64,000 bases of DNA from Erwinia sp. E602 (lineage in GTDB: Bacteria > Pseudomonadota > Gammaproteobacteria > Enterobacterales > Enterobacteriaceae): positions 4,092,001 to 4,156,000 of the forward strand of contig NZ_CP046582.1 of the NCBI RefSeq assembly GCF_018141005.1. The letters are read 5' to 3'. The translations under genes were made by a program, and so were the position numbers. Below the pieces are notes generated by a model that did no database searches, had not been told where the DNA came from, and saw only the letters and a program-made list of their open reading frames with translations. Positions 27,781-37,600 of this stretch are shown in pieces (the first letter of the stretch is position 1; every line of letters starts with the position of its first letter).

Positions 27781-28221
27781 TTAAATAGTGAGTGCCATCA
27801 TCACGGCATCTTCTTTACCGTCCGCCGTGGGATAGTAATTACGGCGGATCGACACTTCATTAAAATTAAGCCGCTCATACAGCGCGATCGCCCCACGATT
27901 CGAGGCGCGAACCTCCAGCCACAGCGTCATCACGCCGCGGGCTTCCAGCTCGGCGATCAGGTGCTGCAACAGCTGCAGCCCCAGGCCACGGCGCTGGAAG
28001 GCCGGGTCCACCGCCAGATTAAACAGCGTCGCCTCATCCAGCACCAGCTGGGTGATGGCAAATGCCGCCAGCACGCCGTCCACCCGCAGCTGATAGTTGA
28101 GATAGCGCTCCCCCTGATTGCTGGCGAAGGTTTTTTCTGACCAGGGAAAAGCGTGGCTGCGCTGCTCAATGGCAAACGCGGCGTCAAGATCGTGCGGAGT
28201 GAGTAAAGAAATCAGATTCAT
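27781..28221 (-). CDS. rimI: Ribosomal protein S18 N-alpha-acetyltransferase RimI
   Basis: GNAT enzyme acetylating the N-terminal alanine of ribosomal protein S18. The 146 residues have the acetyl-CoA P-loop (RRGLGLQLL) and LEVRASNRGAIALYERLNF with the catalytic-region Glu and Tyr. Start ATG 28221 lies inside holD (38-bp overlap), a layout also known in E. coli, suggesting translational coupling. Confidence 0.97.
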   Translation of the reverse strand: MNLISLLTPHDLDAAFAIEQRSHAFPWSEKTFASNQGERYLNYQLRVDGVLAAFAITQLVLDEATLFNLAVDPAFQRRGLGLQLLQHLIAELEARGVMTLWLEVRASNRGAIALYERLNFNEVSIRRNYYPTADGKEDAVMMALTI

Positions 28222-28603
28222 AGTGGCAAATTTGCTGCCAGAACGCCCGTTTGGCGTCGGCGTTGTTGTAAAGGTCCGCCAGCGGCGGCGTGGTCAGCTG
28301 CGGGCCGTTCAGCGCGCCGGGAGACGCCAGCCCCAGCTGCCAGCTGGCGCAGCGGGCATCATCCGGCAGCATCGCCAGCTGGTCTGGCGTCAGCACCAGC
28401 ACCTGTGGCTCATGCAGCGCCAGCGTACGCAGCACGTCCGCCACCAGCGGCTCATGCAGGTCAGGCGGCACCGCCGCCACAATCACCAGGCGAGTCTCTG
28501 CGGGTAAGGTCACCGCAATCTCCCCCTTCAGCGCGCGCGGCCGCCGCAGCTGATACTGCGTCACGCCCATCTGCTGTAATAACCAGTCACGTCTGGAAGA
28601 CAT
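28184..28603 (-). CDS. holD: DNA polymerase III psi subunit HolD
   Basis: Psi subunit of the clamp loader; it binds chi (HolC) and links the polymerase to SSB. The 139 residues align with E. coli HolD: N-terminal SSRRDWLLQQMGVTQYQLRRPRALKGEI, and C-terminal WQQICHYESDFF. Two adjacent ATGs exist (28606 and 28603); the second has better spacing from GGGA and matches the E. coli start. It overlaps rimI and is divergent from rsmC. Confidence 0.95.
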   Translation of the reverse strand: MSSRRDWLLQQMGVTQYQLRRPRALKGEIAVTLPAETRLVIVAAVPPDLHEPLVADVLRTLALHEPQVLVLTPDQLAMLPDDARCASWQLGLASPGALNGPQLTTPPLADLYNNADAKRAFWQQICHYESDFFTHSARS

Positions 28604-28709
28604 CATTAATTCCCGTCTGGTCGCCTGATTGCGCGCCTATGCTAGCAAACCCGGTGATTCTGCGCCAACAAACGACTATAATCGCCGCTCAATTTTTGAG
28701 GAGTTACCG

Positions 28710-29741
28710 ATGTCCGCATTTACCCCGGCCAGTGAAGTGATACTGCGCCACAGTGATGAATTTACTCAACGCCGCGTGCTGTTTGCTGGCGACCTGCAGG
28801 ATGACCTGCCCGCCCAACTGGACACCGCGCTGAGCCGGGTGCACACCCAGCAGTATCATCACTGGCAGAACCTGAGCCGTTCGCTGGGTGACAATGCGCA
28901 CTTCGGGCTGGTAGCCAGCGCCGGTATGGTCGCTGACTGTGACACGCTGGTCTACTACTGGCCGAAGAACAAGCCGGAAGCGCAGTTCCAGCTGCAGAAC
29001 CTGCTGTCGCTGCTGCCGGTCGGCAGCGATATCTTCGTGATCGGTGAAAACCGCAGCGGCGTGCGCAGCGCCGATACCATGCTGGAGAGCTGGGCGAAGC
29101 TTGAAAAGATCGACAGCGCCCGCCGCTGCGGTCTCTATCACGGCCGTCTGGATACGCAGCCGACGTTCGACGCTGACAGCTTCCGCGACGCCTATCAGCT
29201 GGGTGAATTCACCATCAAGACCCTGCCGGGCGTGTTCAGCCGTGACGCCCTGGATATCGGTAGCCAGCTGCTGCTCTCCACCTTTACTCCGCATACCAAA
29301 GGCAAGATCCTCGACGTCGGCTGTGGTGCCGGGGTGCTCTCCACCGTGCTGGCCAGCCACTCGCCGAAGGTGCGTCTGACCCTGACCGACGTCAGCGCGG
29401 CGGCGATTGAAGCCAGTAAAGCCACGCTGGCGGCGAACGGCCTGGAAGGGGAAGTCTTTGCGAGTAACGTCTACTCCGACGTCACCAGCCGCTATGACAT
29501 GATTATCTCTAACCCGCCGTTCCACGACGGTATGCAGACCAGCCTGGATGCGGCTCAGACGCTGATCCGCGGCGCGGTTAAGCACCTGAACACCGGCGGC
29601 GAGCTGCGCATTGTAGCCAACGCCTTCCTGCCGTACCCGCAGGTGCTGGATGAAACCTTCGGCAGCCATGAAGTGCTGCTGCAGAACGGCCGCTTTAAAG
29701 TCTATCGCGCCGTGAAGGGCCGCCCGCCGAAAGGCAAGTAA
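28710..29741 (+). CDS. rsmC: 16S rRNA m2G1207 methyltransferase RsmC
   Basis: SAM-dependent methylation of G1207 of 16S rRNA in the 30S subunit. The 343 residues (the E. coli length) comprise an inactive N-terminal methyltransferase-like half and a catalytic half with motif [13 protein letters not shown] and the N-methyltransferase motif [10 protein letters not shown]. Start ATG 28710 has TGAGGAG upstream. Confidence 0.97.
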   Translation: MSAFTPASEVILRHSDEFTQRRVLFAGDLQDDLPAQLDTALSRVHTQQYHHWQNLSRSLGDNAHFGLVASAGMVADCDTLVYYWPKNKPEAQFQLQNLLSLLPVGSDIFVIGENRSGVRSADTMLESWAKLEKIDSARRCGLYHGRLDTQPTFDADSFRDAYQLGEFTIKTLPGVFSRDALDIGSQLLLSTFTPHTKGKILDVGCGAGVLSTVLASHSPKVRLTLTDVSAAAIEASKATLAANGLEGEVFASNVYSDVTSRYDMIISNPPFHDGMQTSLDAAQTLIRGAVKHLNTGGELRIVANAFLPYPQVLDETFGSHEVLLQNGRFKVYRAVKGRPPKGK

Positions 29742-29747
29742 ATCCCG

Positions 29748-29777
29748 CGTTCAGGCGGCCTTCATACCGCCTGAACG
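29748..29777 (+). terminator. Hairpin downstream of rsmC
   Basis: CGTTCAGGCGG and CCGCCTGAACG form an 11-bp stem with an 8-base loop 6 bp after the rsmC stop. No T-run follows, so its strength as a terminator is uncertain. Confidence 0.55.
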
Positions 29778-29838
29778 GGCATAATCGCAGCAGGATGGCG
29801 GTTTTTGCAGCGATCGTTTAAGGTTGATGAAATAACTG

Positions 29839-29866
29839 TTGACCTGTTGCTGAAAATCTCTAGAAT
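29839..29866 (+). promoter_or_regulatory. Promoter of the tRNA-Leu cluster
   Basis: TTGACC (-35, 29839-29844), a 16-bp spacer and TAGAAT (-10, 29861-29866), followed by a GC-rich discriminator (GCGCC), typical of stable-RNA promoters under stringent control. Confidence 0.75.
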
Positions 29867-29910
29867 GCGCCTCCGTGGTAGCGATACAACGCAGGTTGTG
29901 TTGCTGGTAT

Positions 29911-29997
29911 GCGAAGGTGGCGGAATTGGTAGACGCGCTAGCTTCAGGTGTTAGTGTTCTTACGGACGTGAGGGTTCAAGTCCCTCTCTTCGCACCA
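29911..29997 (+). tRNA. tRNA-Leu(CAG), copy 1
   Basis: An 87-nt class II tRNA with long variable arm, anticodon CAG in the CTAGC-TTCAGGT-GTTAG stem-loop, and encoded CCA. It corresponds to E. coli leuQ/P/V. First of three identical copies. Confidence 0.97.
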
Positions 29998-30032
29998 TAA
30001 ATACCACGAGATTCATATTACGCAGCATCTGC

Positions 30033-30119
30033 GCGAAGGTGGCGGAATTGGTAGACGCGCTAGCTTCAGGTGTTAGTGTTCTTACGGACGTGAGGGTTCA
30101 AGTCCCTCTCTTCGCACCA
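30033..30119 (+). tRNA. tRNA-Leu(CAG), copy 2
   Basis: Identical to the copy at 29911 over all 87 nt, including CCA. The 35-bp spacer differs, so only the gene body is conserved. Confidence 0.97.
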
Positions 30120-30150
30120 AATGCGGTGATATGAATTGATTCAACAGGAC

Positions 30151-30237
30151 GCGAAGGTGGCGGAATTGGTAGACGCGCTAGCTTCAGGTGTTAGTGTTCT
30201 TACGGACGTGAGGGTTCAAGTCCCTCTCTTCGCACCA
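30151..30237 (+). tRNA. tRNA-Leu(CAG), copy 3
   Basis: Third identical 87-nt copy with encoded CCA, 31 bp after copy 2. The three are probably cut from one transcript started at the promoter near 29866. Confidence 0.97.
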
Positions 30238-30571
30238 TGTTGAATACTCTTTCTGGTCAGTGATGACCAGCCAGTACTCCCCGTAACACCCGCTTTACGC
30301 TTCCCTGCACTGACCGACTCTGATTTCCCCTGATGTGATTTCTTAACGACCTGCTCTGTACTGTTATATCCTCAGCGATATTTTTCTCCGATCGTACTTC
30401 CGCTTTATCGCACTTCCGTCTGGATGTTGCTGACGTTGATTCACGCATGCTGGTTTTATGCCTGTCGCCTTTTTGCTCCCATCTGCCGCGGCTTTATTCC
30501 GCCGGATGAAAAGCGCGGCCTGATGCAGACGCCACACGGCGGGCTGACGTTCGGGGTGGCCGCAGAAGCGA
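30238..30571. other. Gene-free stretch after the tRNA-Leu cluster
   Basis: About 330 bp with no convincing coding sequence or repeat. Short open frames on the minus strand lack ribosome sites and recognisable motifs. No clear terminator is seen after the third tRNA. Confidence 0.5.
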
Positions 30572-30808
30572 CTACAGGGTACTGAAATTAAGCGAGACCG
30601 CCGCCACGCCGCCGGCGAGCGCAAGGCACGACGGCAGCAGCAGATAGTGACGCAGGCGCTTGTGACAGAGCATCACTACCGTCGCCAGCAGCGCCACCAC
30701 CATCAGCCACCGCCACTCGCTAAAAGAGAGTTCCATCATCGTCATTAACGGCATCAGTGCGCAGGGCAACAGCACGCCCCAGCCGCTATCCAGTCGTTTA
30801 CCCAACAT
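30572..30808 (-). CDS. yjjZ: DUF1435 membrane protein YjjZ
   Basis: A 78-residue hydrophobic protein with about three membrane segments (WGVLLPCALMPLMTMMEL, WRWLMVVALLATVVML, LLLPSCLALAGGVAAVSL). The pattern LLPCALMPL...EWRWLMV...HKRLRHYLLLPSCLAL is that of DUF1435/YjjZ. I start at ATG 30808, with GAGGGG upstream; a longer GTG start at 30868 has no ribosome site. In E. coli yjjZ sits near leuQPV, beside the Fur-regulated fhuF. Here fhuF is missing but Fur-like boxes lie just upstream, so iron control is likely. Function unknown. Confidence 0.8.
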   Translation of the reverse strand: MLGKRLDSGWGVLLPCALMPLMTMMELSFSEWRWLMVVALLATVVMLCHKRLRHYLLLPSCLALAGGVAAVSLNFSTL

Positions 30809-30880
30809 CGCGATCCCCTCTGTCTTGCCAGACGCGGCCACCGTTGCCGCCAGCAGCAGGGTGTCCACACAAACTTAAAT

Positions 30881-30920
30881 GATAATGATTACCAATAGCA
30901 TATGATAGTTCTTATCATTT
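30881..30920. promoter_or_regulatory. Fur-box cluster upstream of yjjZ
   Basis: GATAATGATTACCAATAGC (30881-30899) carries the hexamers GATAAT/GATTAC of a Fur box, and GATAGTTCTTATCATTT (30904-30920) follows as a second half. The pair fits overlapping Fur dimers. It lies about 70 bp upstream of the yjjZ start and 185 bp upstream of the diguanylate cyclase gene. Confidence 0.7.
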
Positions 30921-31103
30921 TGCAGCAACATTGTTGAAACTTTATGCCGTGGGATGACAGTCCAGTGTTGAAGTGGTAGATTGAAGGCGATCTCTATTCA
31001 GTAAAATCCAAAAATAACAGCTCTACACTATTCCAGATGATAAGTTTCCATCCGTTAATTCGGGAGGGGCTTTGCTATTTCAGGGCAGTCACGAGTAAAT
31101 ATA

Positions 31104-32198
31104 ATGACCATCCAAAGTTACGATGAATTGCTGCATAGCAAGCATCGGCTGTCGCTGATGCTATTTTTATTTTTAAACACGGTTACCGCCTCTTTTTTCA
31201 CGCTACGTATTAACGGTTCGGTTGTCCCTTTAGCGCTGGCCCTGACGCTGGCGGTAATATTGCTCAGCCTGACGATCATTTTGCGGATGTTTTTAAGGCC
31301 TTTAGCCAAATTGCCGCGATTAAATAGCGTGGCGCTGCTGACCGGCCTGCTGTGGGCCGGTTATATTCTGGTTAAATATCAGCTGAGCGCTTCGTTCAGC
31401 GACAGCTATCTGCTGGTGGCGCTGGTCAGCGTCTACTTTATCAGCGCGATTGCGCTGGGCGATCATCTGCTGGCGTTCTGCCTGCATACCGCCCCGGCAT
31501 CGCTGACGGTGATTGTGCTGGACGGCGGCCGTAACATCGCGCTGATCCTGTTTACCATGGCCCTGCCGCTGCTGGGGTTTACCCTGCACCACCTGATGCT
31601 GCAGCGGCGTGACCGCTTTACCCGTCACCTGGTCAGCCGACTCGCCGCCGAAAAAGAGACCTACAGCGACCTGAGCATGCTCGATCCGCTCACCGGCCTG
31701 TACAACCGCCGCGGGCTGAAAAACCGGCTGGAGAACACGCTGGAAAATCACGTCGGTAGCCACTTTCTGCTGCTGATGGATATTGATAACTTCAAGGCCT
31801 ACAACGACAACTACGGCCACACCATGGGCGATCAGGCGCTGGCGCGGGTCTCTTACGCCATTCGGGACGCCGTGCGCTCGCGCGATATCGTCACCCGCTA
31901 CGGCGGCGAAGAGTTCCTGGTGCTGCTGACCAACGTCAATGAAAATATTGCCATGAAGCTGGCCGAGCGTATTCGCCAGTGCGTCCTCGATCTTGAAATC
32001 CCCCACCACTTTAACGCCAGCGTGGCCACCCACGTCACCATCAGCGCCGGTATTGCCCCGTTGATGAACGATGATTTTGACAGCGCGCTGAGTAACGCTG
32101 ACCGCGCCCTTTATCTGGCCAAAAGCCACGGTCGTAATACCTTCTATTCGTACCAGGATATTATTGCCAGCGAAGCGCCGGTGGCGGAGACGGCTTAA
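31104..32198 (+). CDS. Membrane-bound diguanylate cyclase (GGDEF)
   Basis: Makes cyclic di-GMP. Of 364 residues, the first ~180 form about six membrane segments of an unassigned sensor region. The GGDEF domain (about 190-355) begins LDPLTGLYNRRG, has the metal-binding MDIDNFKAYNDNYGH, an intact active site GGEEF, and an RxxD inhibitory site (RSRD) five residues before it. It should therefore be an active, product-inhibited cyclase. The start is ATG 31104, with only a weak ribosome site. The gene stands alone, after the Fur boxes and before a bidirectional terminator. Confidence 0.92.
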   Translation: MTIQSYDELLHSKHRLSLMLFLFLNTVTASFFTLRINGSVVPLALALTLAVILLSLTIILRMFLRPLAKLPRLNSVALLTGLLWAGYILVKYQLSASFSDSYLLVALVSVYFISAIALGDHLLAFCLHTAPASLTVIVLDGGRNIALILFTMALPLLGFTLHHLMLQRRDRFTRHLVSRLAAEKETYSDLSMLDPLTGLYNRRGLKNRLENTLENHVGSHFLLLMDIDNFKAYNDNYGHTMGDQALARVSYAIRDAVRSRDIVTRYGGEEFLVLLTNVNENIAMKLAERIRQCVLDLEIPHHFNASVATHVTISAGIAPLMNDDFDSALSNADRALYLAKSHGRNTFYSYQDIIASEAPVAETA

Positions 32199-32205
32199 AA
32201 TAATC

Positions 32206-32224
32206 TGGCCCGCTAAGCGGGCCA
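32206..32224. terminator. Bidirectional terminator between cyclase gene and MFS gene
   Basis: TGGCCCGC-TAA-GCGGGCCA, an 8-bp stem with AAAATAAT on one side and TTATTG on the other, lies between convergent genes. Confidence 0.75.
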
Positions 32225-32272
32225 TTATTGTCGACCGGCACGGCATTATTTATTTTTACGCGGGCGTTGCGG

Positions 32273-33478
32273 CTACCCCTGGCCGGAAATTTTCACACCA
32301 CGCGTCTCACGACCAAAGGCGACCAGAATGCAGATCAGCACCGCGACGGTGCCGGCGACAATCGCCATCGCCAGGCCGTAATTATTGCCGTGCGCTTCGG
32401 CAATTTTTGACTGCAGCGTGGCGTTGACCGAGGCGATCAGGTTACCCAGCTGGTAAACAAAACCCGGTAATACCGCCCGCGCGTTGGCCGGCACCAGTTC
32501 GTTGAGGTAAGTGGGCACCACGCCCCACGCGCCCTGCACCATAAACTGCATCAGAAACGCGCCGATCCCCACCGCCCACGAACCGCTGGAGAACGCCCAC
32601 AGCGGCAGCACCGGCAGCGCGAGGAACGCCGCCACCATCATGGTTTTTTTACGCCCCACCCTCTCAGAAATCGCACCGAACAGCACGCCGCCGAGCATGG
32701 CGGCGATGTTATAGCCGATGGCGATAATGCTGATCAGGTGGGGGCTGAAGCCGTGCTGCACCTTCAGGAAGGTCGGGTAGAGATCCTGGGTGCCGTGGCT
32801 GAAGAAGTTAAAGCAGGCCATCAGCAGCACCAGGTAAACGCACAGCCGCCAGTGGCTTTTCAGCACCGGCAGCAGCGCGGTGCTCTCCTGACGGGCGCGG
32901 GCGGCCAGCCACACCGGCGACTCAGGCACCTTAAACCAGATAAACGGCAGCAGCAGGATCGGCAGCGCGCCGATCAGGAACATGCCGCGCCAGCCGACCA
33001 GGCTGTAGAACAGGCCGAAGATCACCGATGCCAGCAGGTAACCACAGGGGTAACCGGCCTGAAACACGCCGGACATCAGCCCGCGCGAGCGGTCAGGGAT
33101 GGTCTCCATCGCCAGCGACGACGCCACGCCCCACACGCCGCCCATCGCCACGCCGTAAATAACCCGGAAGGCGAGGAACCAGGCCAGCGACGGCGACCAC
33201 GCCGACAGCACTTCAAACAGCGCGAAGGTGACGATATTGACCATCAGAATCGGTCGGCGGCCATATTTTTCCGCCAGCCGGCCAAACAGCAGCGCACCGA
33301 TCGGCCTGACCGCCAGCGTCAGCATAATGGCGATCGACACGTCGGAGACGGAGGTGTGGAAGTTATCGGCGATATCGCTGAGCACAAAGACCAGAATGAA
33401 AAAATCGAAGGCGTCCAGCATCCAGCTGGCCACGCTGGCGAAGGCCACGTTGCGCTGGGTCGGGGTCCAGTTGAGCAT
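32273..33478 (-). CDS. MFS transporter of the sialate/carboxylate:H+ symporter type
   Basis: A 401-residue 12-TM major facilitator. The loop 2-3 motif GRLAEKYGRRP, a second half-motif GAISERVGRKK, and SWMLDAFDFFILVFVLSDIA in TM1 resemble the NanT/JEN-type (sialate:H+ symporter, SHS) family that carries organic acids such as lactate or sialate. I cannot choose a substrate; no sialic-acid or lactate catabolic gene is adjacent. Start ATG 33478. Monocistronic. Confidence 0.82.
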   Translation of the reverse strand: MLNWTPTQRNVAFASVASWMLDAFDFFILVFVLSDIADNFHTSVSDVSIAIMLTLAVRPIGALLFGRLAEKYGRRPILMVNIVTFALFEVLSAWSPSLAWFLAFRVIYGVAMGGVWGVASSLAMETIPDRSRGLMSGVFQAGYPCGYLLASVIFGLFYSLVGWRGMFLIGALPILLLPFIWFKVPESPVWLAARARQESTALLPVLKSHWRLCVYLVLLMACFNFFSHGTQDLYPTFLKVQHGFSPHLISIIAIGYNIAAMLGGVLFGAISERVGRKKTMMVAAFLALPVLPLWAFSSGSWAVGIGAFLMQFMVQGAWGVVPTYLNELVPANARAVLPGFVYQLGNLIASVNATLQSKIAEAHGNNYGLAMAIVAGTVAVLICILVAFGRETRGVKISGQG

Positions 33479-33787
33479 AGTCGGGTATCCTGTCTGGATG
33501 TGGGTACAAAGGGGCGGCGCTGCCTAAATGTTAAGGATTTGTTTATAGCATGTAAGACAGGCGTATTTGCGGCAGCTTTTGTCAGGCGAAGGGTCAGTGT
33601 GTAAGGGCGAGTTTCATTCTGTTACCGTGCTAATAATTAGCCCGATATGCTTTTAGCGATAACGATGTGCTTCCGGGCACGGCAGCCGCTGCCAGGGCGA
33701 CAGCGGCCAGAACGACAGCTGCCAGAGCGGCAACGGCGATTTTTGACGCGGTCAGCCGATCGGAAGATGGTGCCGTTTTTTCACCGC
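33479..33787. other. Intergenic stretch with GC-rich low-complexity block
   Basis: No gene is supported. The first part is the likely promoter zone of the MFS gene. Around 33675-33745, short units related to GGCAGC/GACAGC/GCCAGA alternate, a low-complexity block of unknown meaning. Confidence 0.5.
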
Positions 33788-34360
33788 TCAGATCCCGGGC
33801 TTCTCACGATAAGACATCCTGCGCCAGTCACCGTTTTCAGTGGCATCGTATTTCCCGCCCCAGGTGACGCCCTGCAGATCCTCCAGCCGCCAGTTGCCCT
33901 GCGCATCCTTTTTCAGCTCGTAGGCGAGGCCACGGCACTGATAGAGCCGCAGATCGACCTGCAGGCTGAACTGGTAGTAGTGGCCTTTTTTCGGCGTAAA
34001 GGTGATGCCGCTGACGCAGGAATTTTTCCCGTCATCATAGACCTGGCCGATATGGGTCGAACGGCCGGCAATTACCGGCGTTTCATAGTAATCCCCCCAG
34101 GCGGACTTGTTCTGCCGGCTGTCAACCGGCATGCCGCCGTCACGGGTATGGGTGAGGATCCATTCGCTGCTGCGCACCATGCCGCCCTGCGTTTTGCCGT
34201 TTACCTGCTGCTGGATCGAGGCGGACTCGGTACCGCCGACGATGCGCACCCAGGCGGTATTATCCCCGGCCTCGGGCGGCACGAAAAACGCATGATGAGG
34301 AAACTGGCTGCAGCCGGTAGTCACCAGCAGCAGCGTGCTGACCATAAGGGGATAACGCAT
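33788..34360 (-). CDS. Putative lipoprotein of unknown function
   Basis: A 190-residue protein with a lipoprotein signal: MRYPLMVSTLLLVTTGC, with the acylated Cys at residue 17. The mature part has two further cysteines (KNSCVSG, LYQCRG) that could form a disulfide, and many aromatic strands. I recognise no domain. It lies downstream of the CDI immunity gene in the same direction (20-bp gap), so it may be co-transcribed with the CDI locus, but a role there is only a guess. Confidence 0.65.
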   Translation of the reverse strand: MRYPLMVSTLLLVTTGCSQFPHHAFFVPPEAGDNTAWVRIVGGTESASIQQQVNGKTQGGMVRSSEWILTHTRDGGMPVDSRQNKSAWGDYYETPVIAGRSTHIGQVYDDGKNSCVSGITFTPKKGHYYQFSLQVDLRLYQCRGLAYELKKDAQGNWRLEDLQGVTWGGKYDATENGDWRRMSYREKPGI

Positions 34361-34380
34361 GTTGATTGCTCCTGTATAAA

Positions 34381-34671
34381 TTAGTCGCGCAGCAGCGCCA
34401 GCAGTTCAGCCGCCAGCTCAGCCGCATCCTGCTGATAATTCGCCTGCCAGCAGGCCGACCAGTCGCCCGGCCGCCCCTGCTCTTCCCACTCGGCCAGCGC
34501 CAGGCCGTTGACGATCTCCAGCTCAAACCACAGGCTCTGCCAGGCATCGGCGTCGCTGACCAGCGCGTCGTCCTGCCACAGCGTTTCGGTCTGCGCCACA
34601 AACTGCGCCCAGCTAAACAGATCGGCGGGCGCTACCGCGCCCCACGCCACTAACTGCGCCTTACTTACCAT
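34381..34671 (-). CDS. cdiI: Probable CDI immunity protein (CdiI)
   Basis: A 96-residue acidic, Trp-rich, soluble protein with no signal peptide (WAQFVAQTETLWQDD, LWFELEIVNGLALAEWEEQGR). No known family recognised, which is usual for CdiI proteins. Its start overlaps the 3' end of cdiA by 11 bp, the classic toxin-immunity arrangement. Acidity fits binding to a basic RNase-like toxin. Function is inferred from position. Confidence 0.75.
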   Translation of the reverse strand: MVSKAQLVAWGAVAPADLFSWAQFVAQTETLWQDDALVSDADAWQSLWFELEIVNGLALAEWEEQGRPGDWSACWQANYQQDAAELAAELLALLRD

Positions 34672-37600
34672 ATTTCACCGTTACCACTTTTCCGGAACTG
34701 TTGGTCACCACCGACACGTTATTGGTCGCATCGTAATACACCGTGGTGTTCCCCCGACTGGAGGTCGCGGCGCCGGTTTTAATGGTGTTTTCCACCACCG
34801 AAGGCATGATGCCGCGATCCTGCATTCTATCTAAAGCGTGGCCGGAATACTCCCGGTTACCCACGGTGCTGGTCTGGTTACGCACCGGCTGATAGGACGG
34901 ATTTTTCGGCTGGTTCATCTGGTTGTTCTTACCACCAAGCGGCAGCGCGGCTTCGCTGGTCGCCGGCGTTGCTGCCGTGCCCCCGGTGCTGCTGCCGTTA
35001 CTGCTGCCGCCGTTGCCCGCCGTGCCGCTGCCGGAACTGCCGGTAGCACCGCTGCCGGTAGTATTCCCTTTGCCGCTGCCGGTGGCAGTGCTGGATCCCT
35101 TACCGCCGCTGCTGACGGCCGCCGGGCTGCGCCCGCCGAGCTTAATACCACCGCTCATTGCGCTCAGCGCCGCACCGGCCAGCAGCTGCGCCCGTTGCTC
35201 ATCGATGCCGTAACGGCTCTGCAGCTGTCTGGCGAACTCGGTGCTGGAGACCACGCCTTCGGCCTCAATCTGCTGGGCATAGAGCGCCGACATATCGCTC
35301 TTCATCTGCCACGGCACGTCGTCGTTGCCCAGCACCCGGTCGATCGCTTCGCGTACCAGCATGCCGTTGGCGGCCACGTCGCCGAAGTTGGCCTTACAGG
35401 CCGTCGGATCGGTGGCGCAGACTGCCACCAGTTGGTCCTGCTGCTTCAGGCTCAGCGTCTGCATCTCTTTCCTGATCGCGTCGCAGTCACCGCGCTGCTT
35501 ACAGCCCTGCGCTTTGGCGGCAAACTTATCCAGCTGATCGGCGCGCAGATAGTTGTTCTCCACCGCGTTTTTGCCGGTGTTATAGGCATCCACCGCCCCG
35601 GCCGTGTCATCACTGACCAGCGCGCCACTCAGGCTGGCGGCGATCAGCGCCAGGTTCTTAATGGTCTTCTCCTGCTGGCCGCTCAGGTCGGCCACCTTCA
35701 CGTCCGGATACAGCGCCTGATGGATGGCGCGGATCGCCAGCTCGCTGCCCCCCGCTCCGATCGCCCCGGCCGTCGCGTTCTGGCCGCTCATCTGCGCCAC
35801 CACGCCGCCCAGAATGGCGTGGGCGAAGGCGTTGGTGGCGATCTCCTGCGCGGTCGGGTTTTTCGGATCGTTATAGGTCAGATCTTTGATCTTACCGGCC
35901 AGATAAGGCGCGGAAGCCTGCGCCAGCGCCTTCGCCGGGTCACCCTCCGCCAGGCCGCCAATCGCCGTCACCGCCGCGTTGGCCGCCATTTTATAGGTGC
36001 CGTCGGCCTCGTAGCCGTCCATGCTTTTCTTGTACGCCGAAGTAGCCTGCACCGCGTCCCAGTACGCTTTGTGCGCTTCATGGGTCGCGCCCCAGCCCGG
36101 TGCATCCTCGCCCAGCTCCGCAATGCCCTGACGCTGCGCGTAGAGCTCATGTTCGGTCAGCACGGTGTTCACCGCCGAACTGGCGACCGAACCGATCAGC
36201 TGCACTTTCTGCAGGCGCTTCTGCTCAGCAGCTTTGTCGAAGATTGGGCTGAGGGTCTGGTTGGCGTGTTCCACATCGCGGCTCAGTGTGCTGACGTCCT
36301 GCTGCTGCTGGCCGGCGTTACGCACGATCAGCGTGCCGTCAGAAACGGCCGAGTAGGTGGTGCTGGAGCCGTCGCCGGATCGCTGAGACGCTGACATGGC
36401 GTCCGGTGCCACGTTCTGCCCCAGCTGGGTGAGGATCGGCGTGACCGGTTTGGTTTCGGCAATCTGATCCTTCGGCGCGGCGCCGTCGTTCTTGTCATCC
36501 TTCGGCAGGCCGAAGCTGCTGCTCAGCCCGACGCCGACGCTGGAGGTGCTGAAGTCGGCCTGGTTAATCAGATCGCTAAAGCCCAGCGTGCCGGTATCCA
36601 GCCGGTTATTTGCCGCAGCGGCCGTGCTGCCAATCACCGCGCCGTTCAGCTGGGTGTGGTTGCCAACGGTGACGTCGTAGCCGCCGTCCCCGGCGAAGAT
36701 GCCGCTCTGCTCCTGCACGCTCTGGTAGTTGCTGTCCAGCTTGCTGTTGTTCACCGACAGATTACCGCTGACGGTCATCGAGCCGAAGGTGAACTTCAGC
36801 CCGCCGCTGACGTTTTTCTGCTTCGAGTCGACGTTGTTGCTGTCCTGCTCGCTGGTGAGGGTCAGATCGCGGCCCACGTCGGCCACCACCCGATCGGCGC
36901 TGACCTGCGCCCCGGTCAGGGTGGTATCGCGGCCGCTGAGCAGCGTCACCTGGTTACCGGCGTCCAGCGTGGTTTCGTTATGGGTCACGCCGTCGCCGTG
37001 CTCTTTGCCGCTGCCTTTGCTGCCGCTGAGCGACACCGAAATGCCCCAGCCGTCGCTGCCAACGCCGATGCCGACGCCAACTTCGCCGCTGCTGCTGCTG
37101 TTTTTGCTGCTGCTCAGCTGGCTGTCCTGCGATGAGCGCAGACTGATATCGCGCGCTGCCGACAGCAGCATCGCATTACCGGCCTGCAGCTGGCTGCCCT
37201 GCACGCTGATATCGCCGTCGGCGGCGGTGCCGTCGCTGCCGGTGGCGAAGATATTCAGGTCATGCGCCGCCTGGATGGCGCTGGCCGCCGAGGTGATCGC
37301 GTCGCTCTGGCTTTCGCTGTGGCTCTGGCTGGCCCCCAGCTTCAGCTCAATGCCGACAAAGCTCTGGTTCATCGGATCCTGCAGCGCGCTGCGCACTCCC
37401 TGCACCGCCTGGTAACCGTCCAGCCCGGCTTTCACCTGCTGCAGCTGCGCCACGCGCTTATCCTGCTTGTCGGTCTCCAGCTCGGAGATGGTTTTCGCGG
37501 TGTTCAGCGCAGTACCCACCGCACCGGAGAGCGCCAGCGTCAGGCCGCTGGAGCGCTGTTCGCTGGTGCCGCGTTTGCTGGCGCTATTCTCTGCCGATTC

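Noticed and set aside
33647..34384. Plus-strand frame of 245 codons
   Set aside because: Overlaps the lipoprotein gene on the minus strand, which has a clear lipobox signal and start; the plus frame has none.
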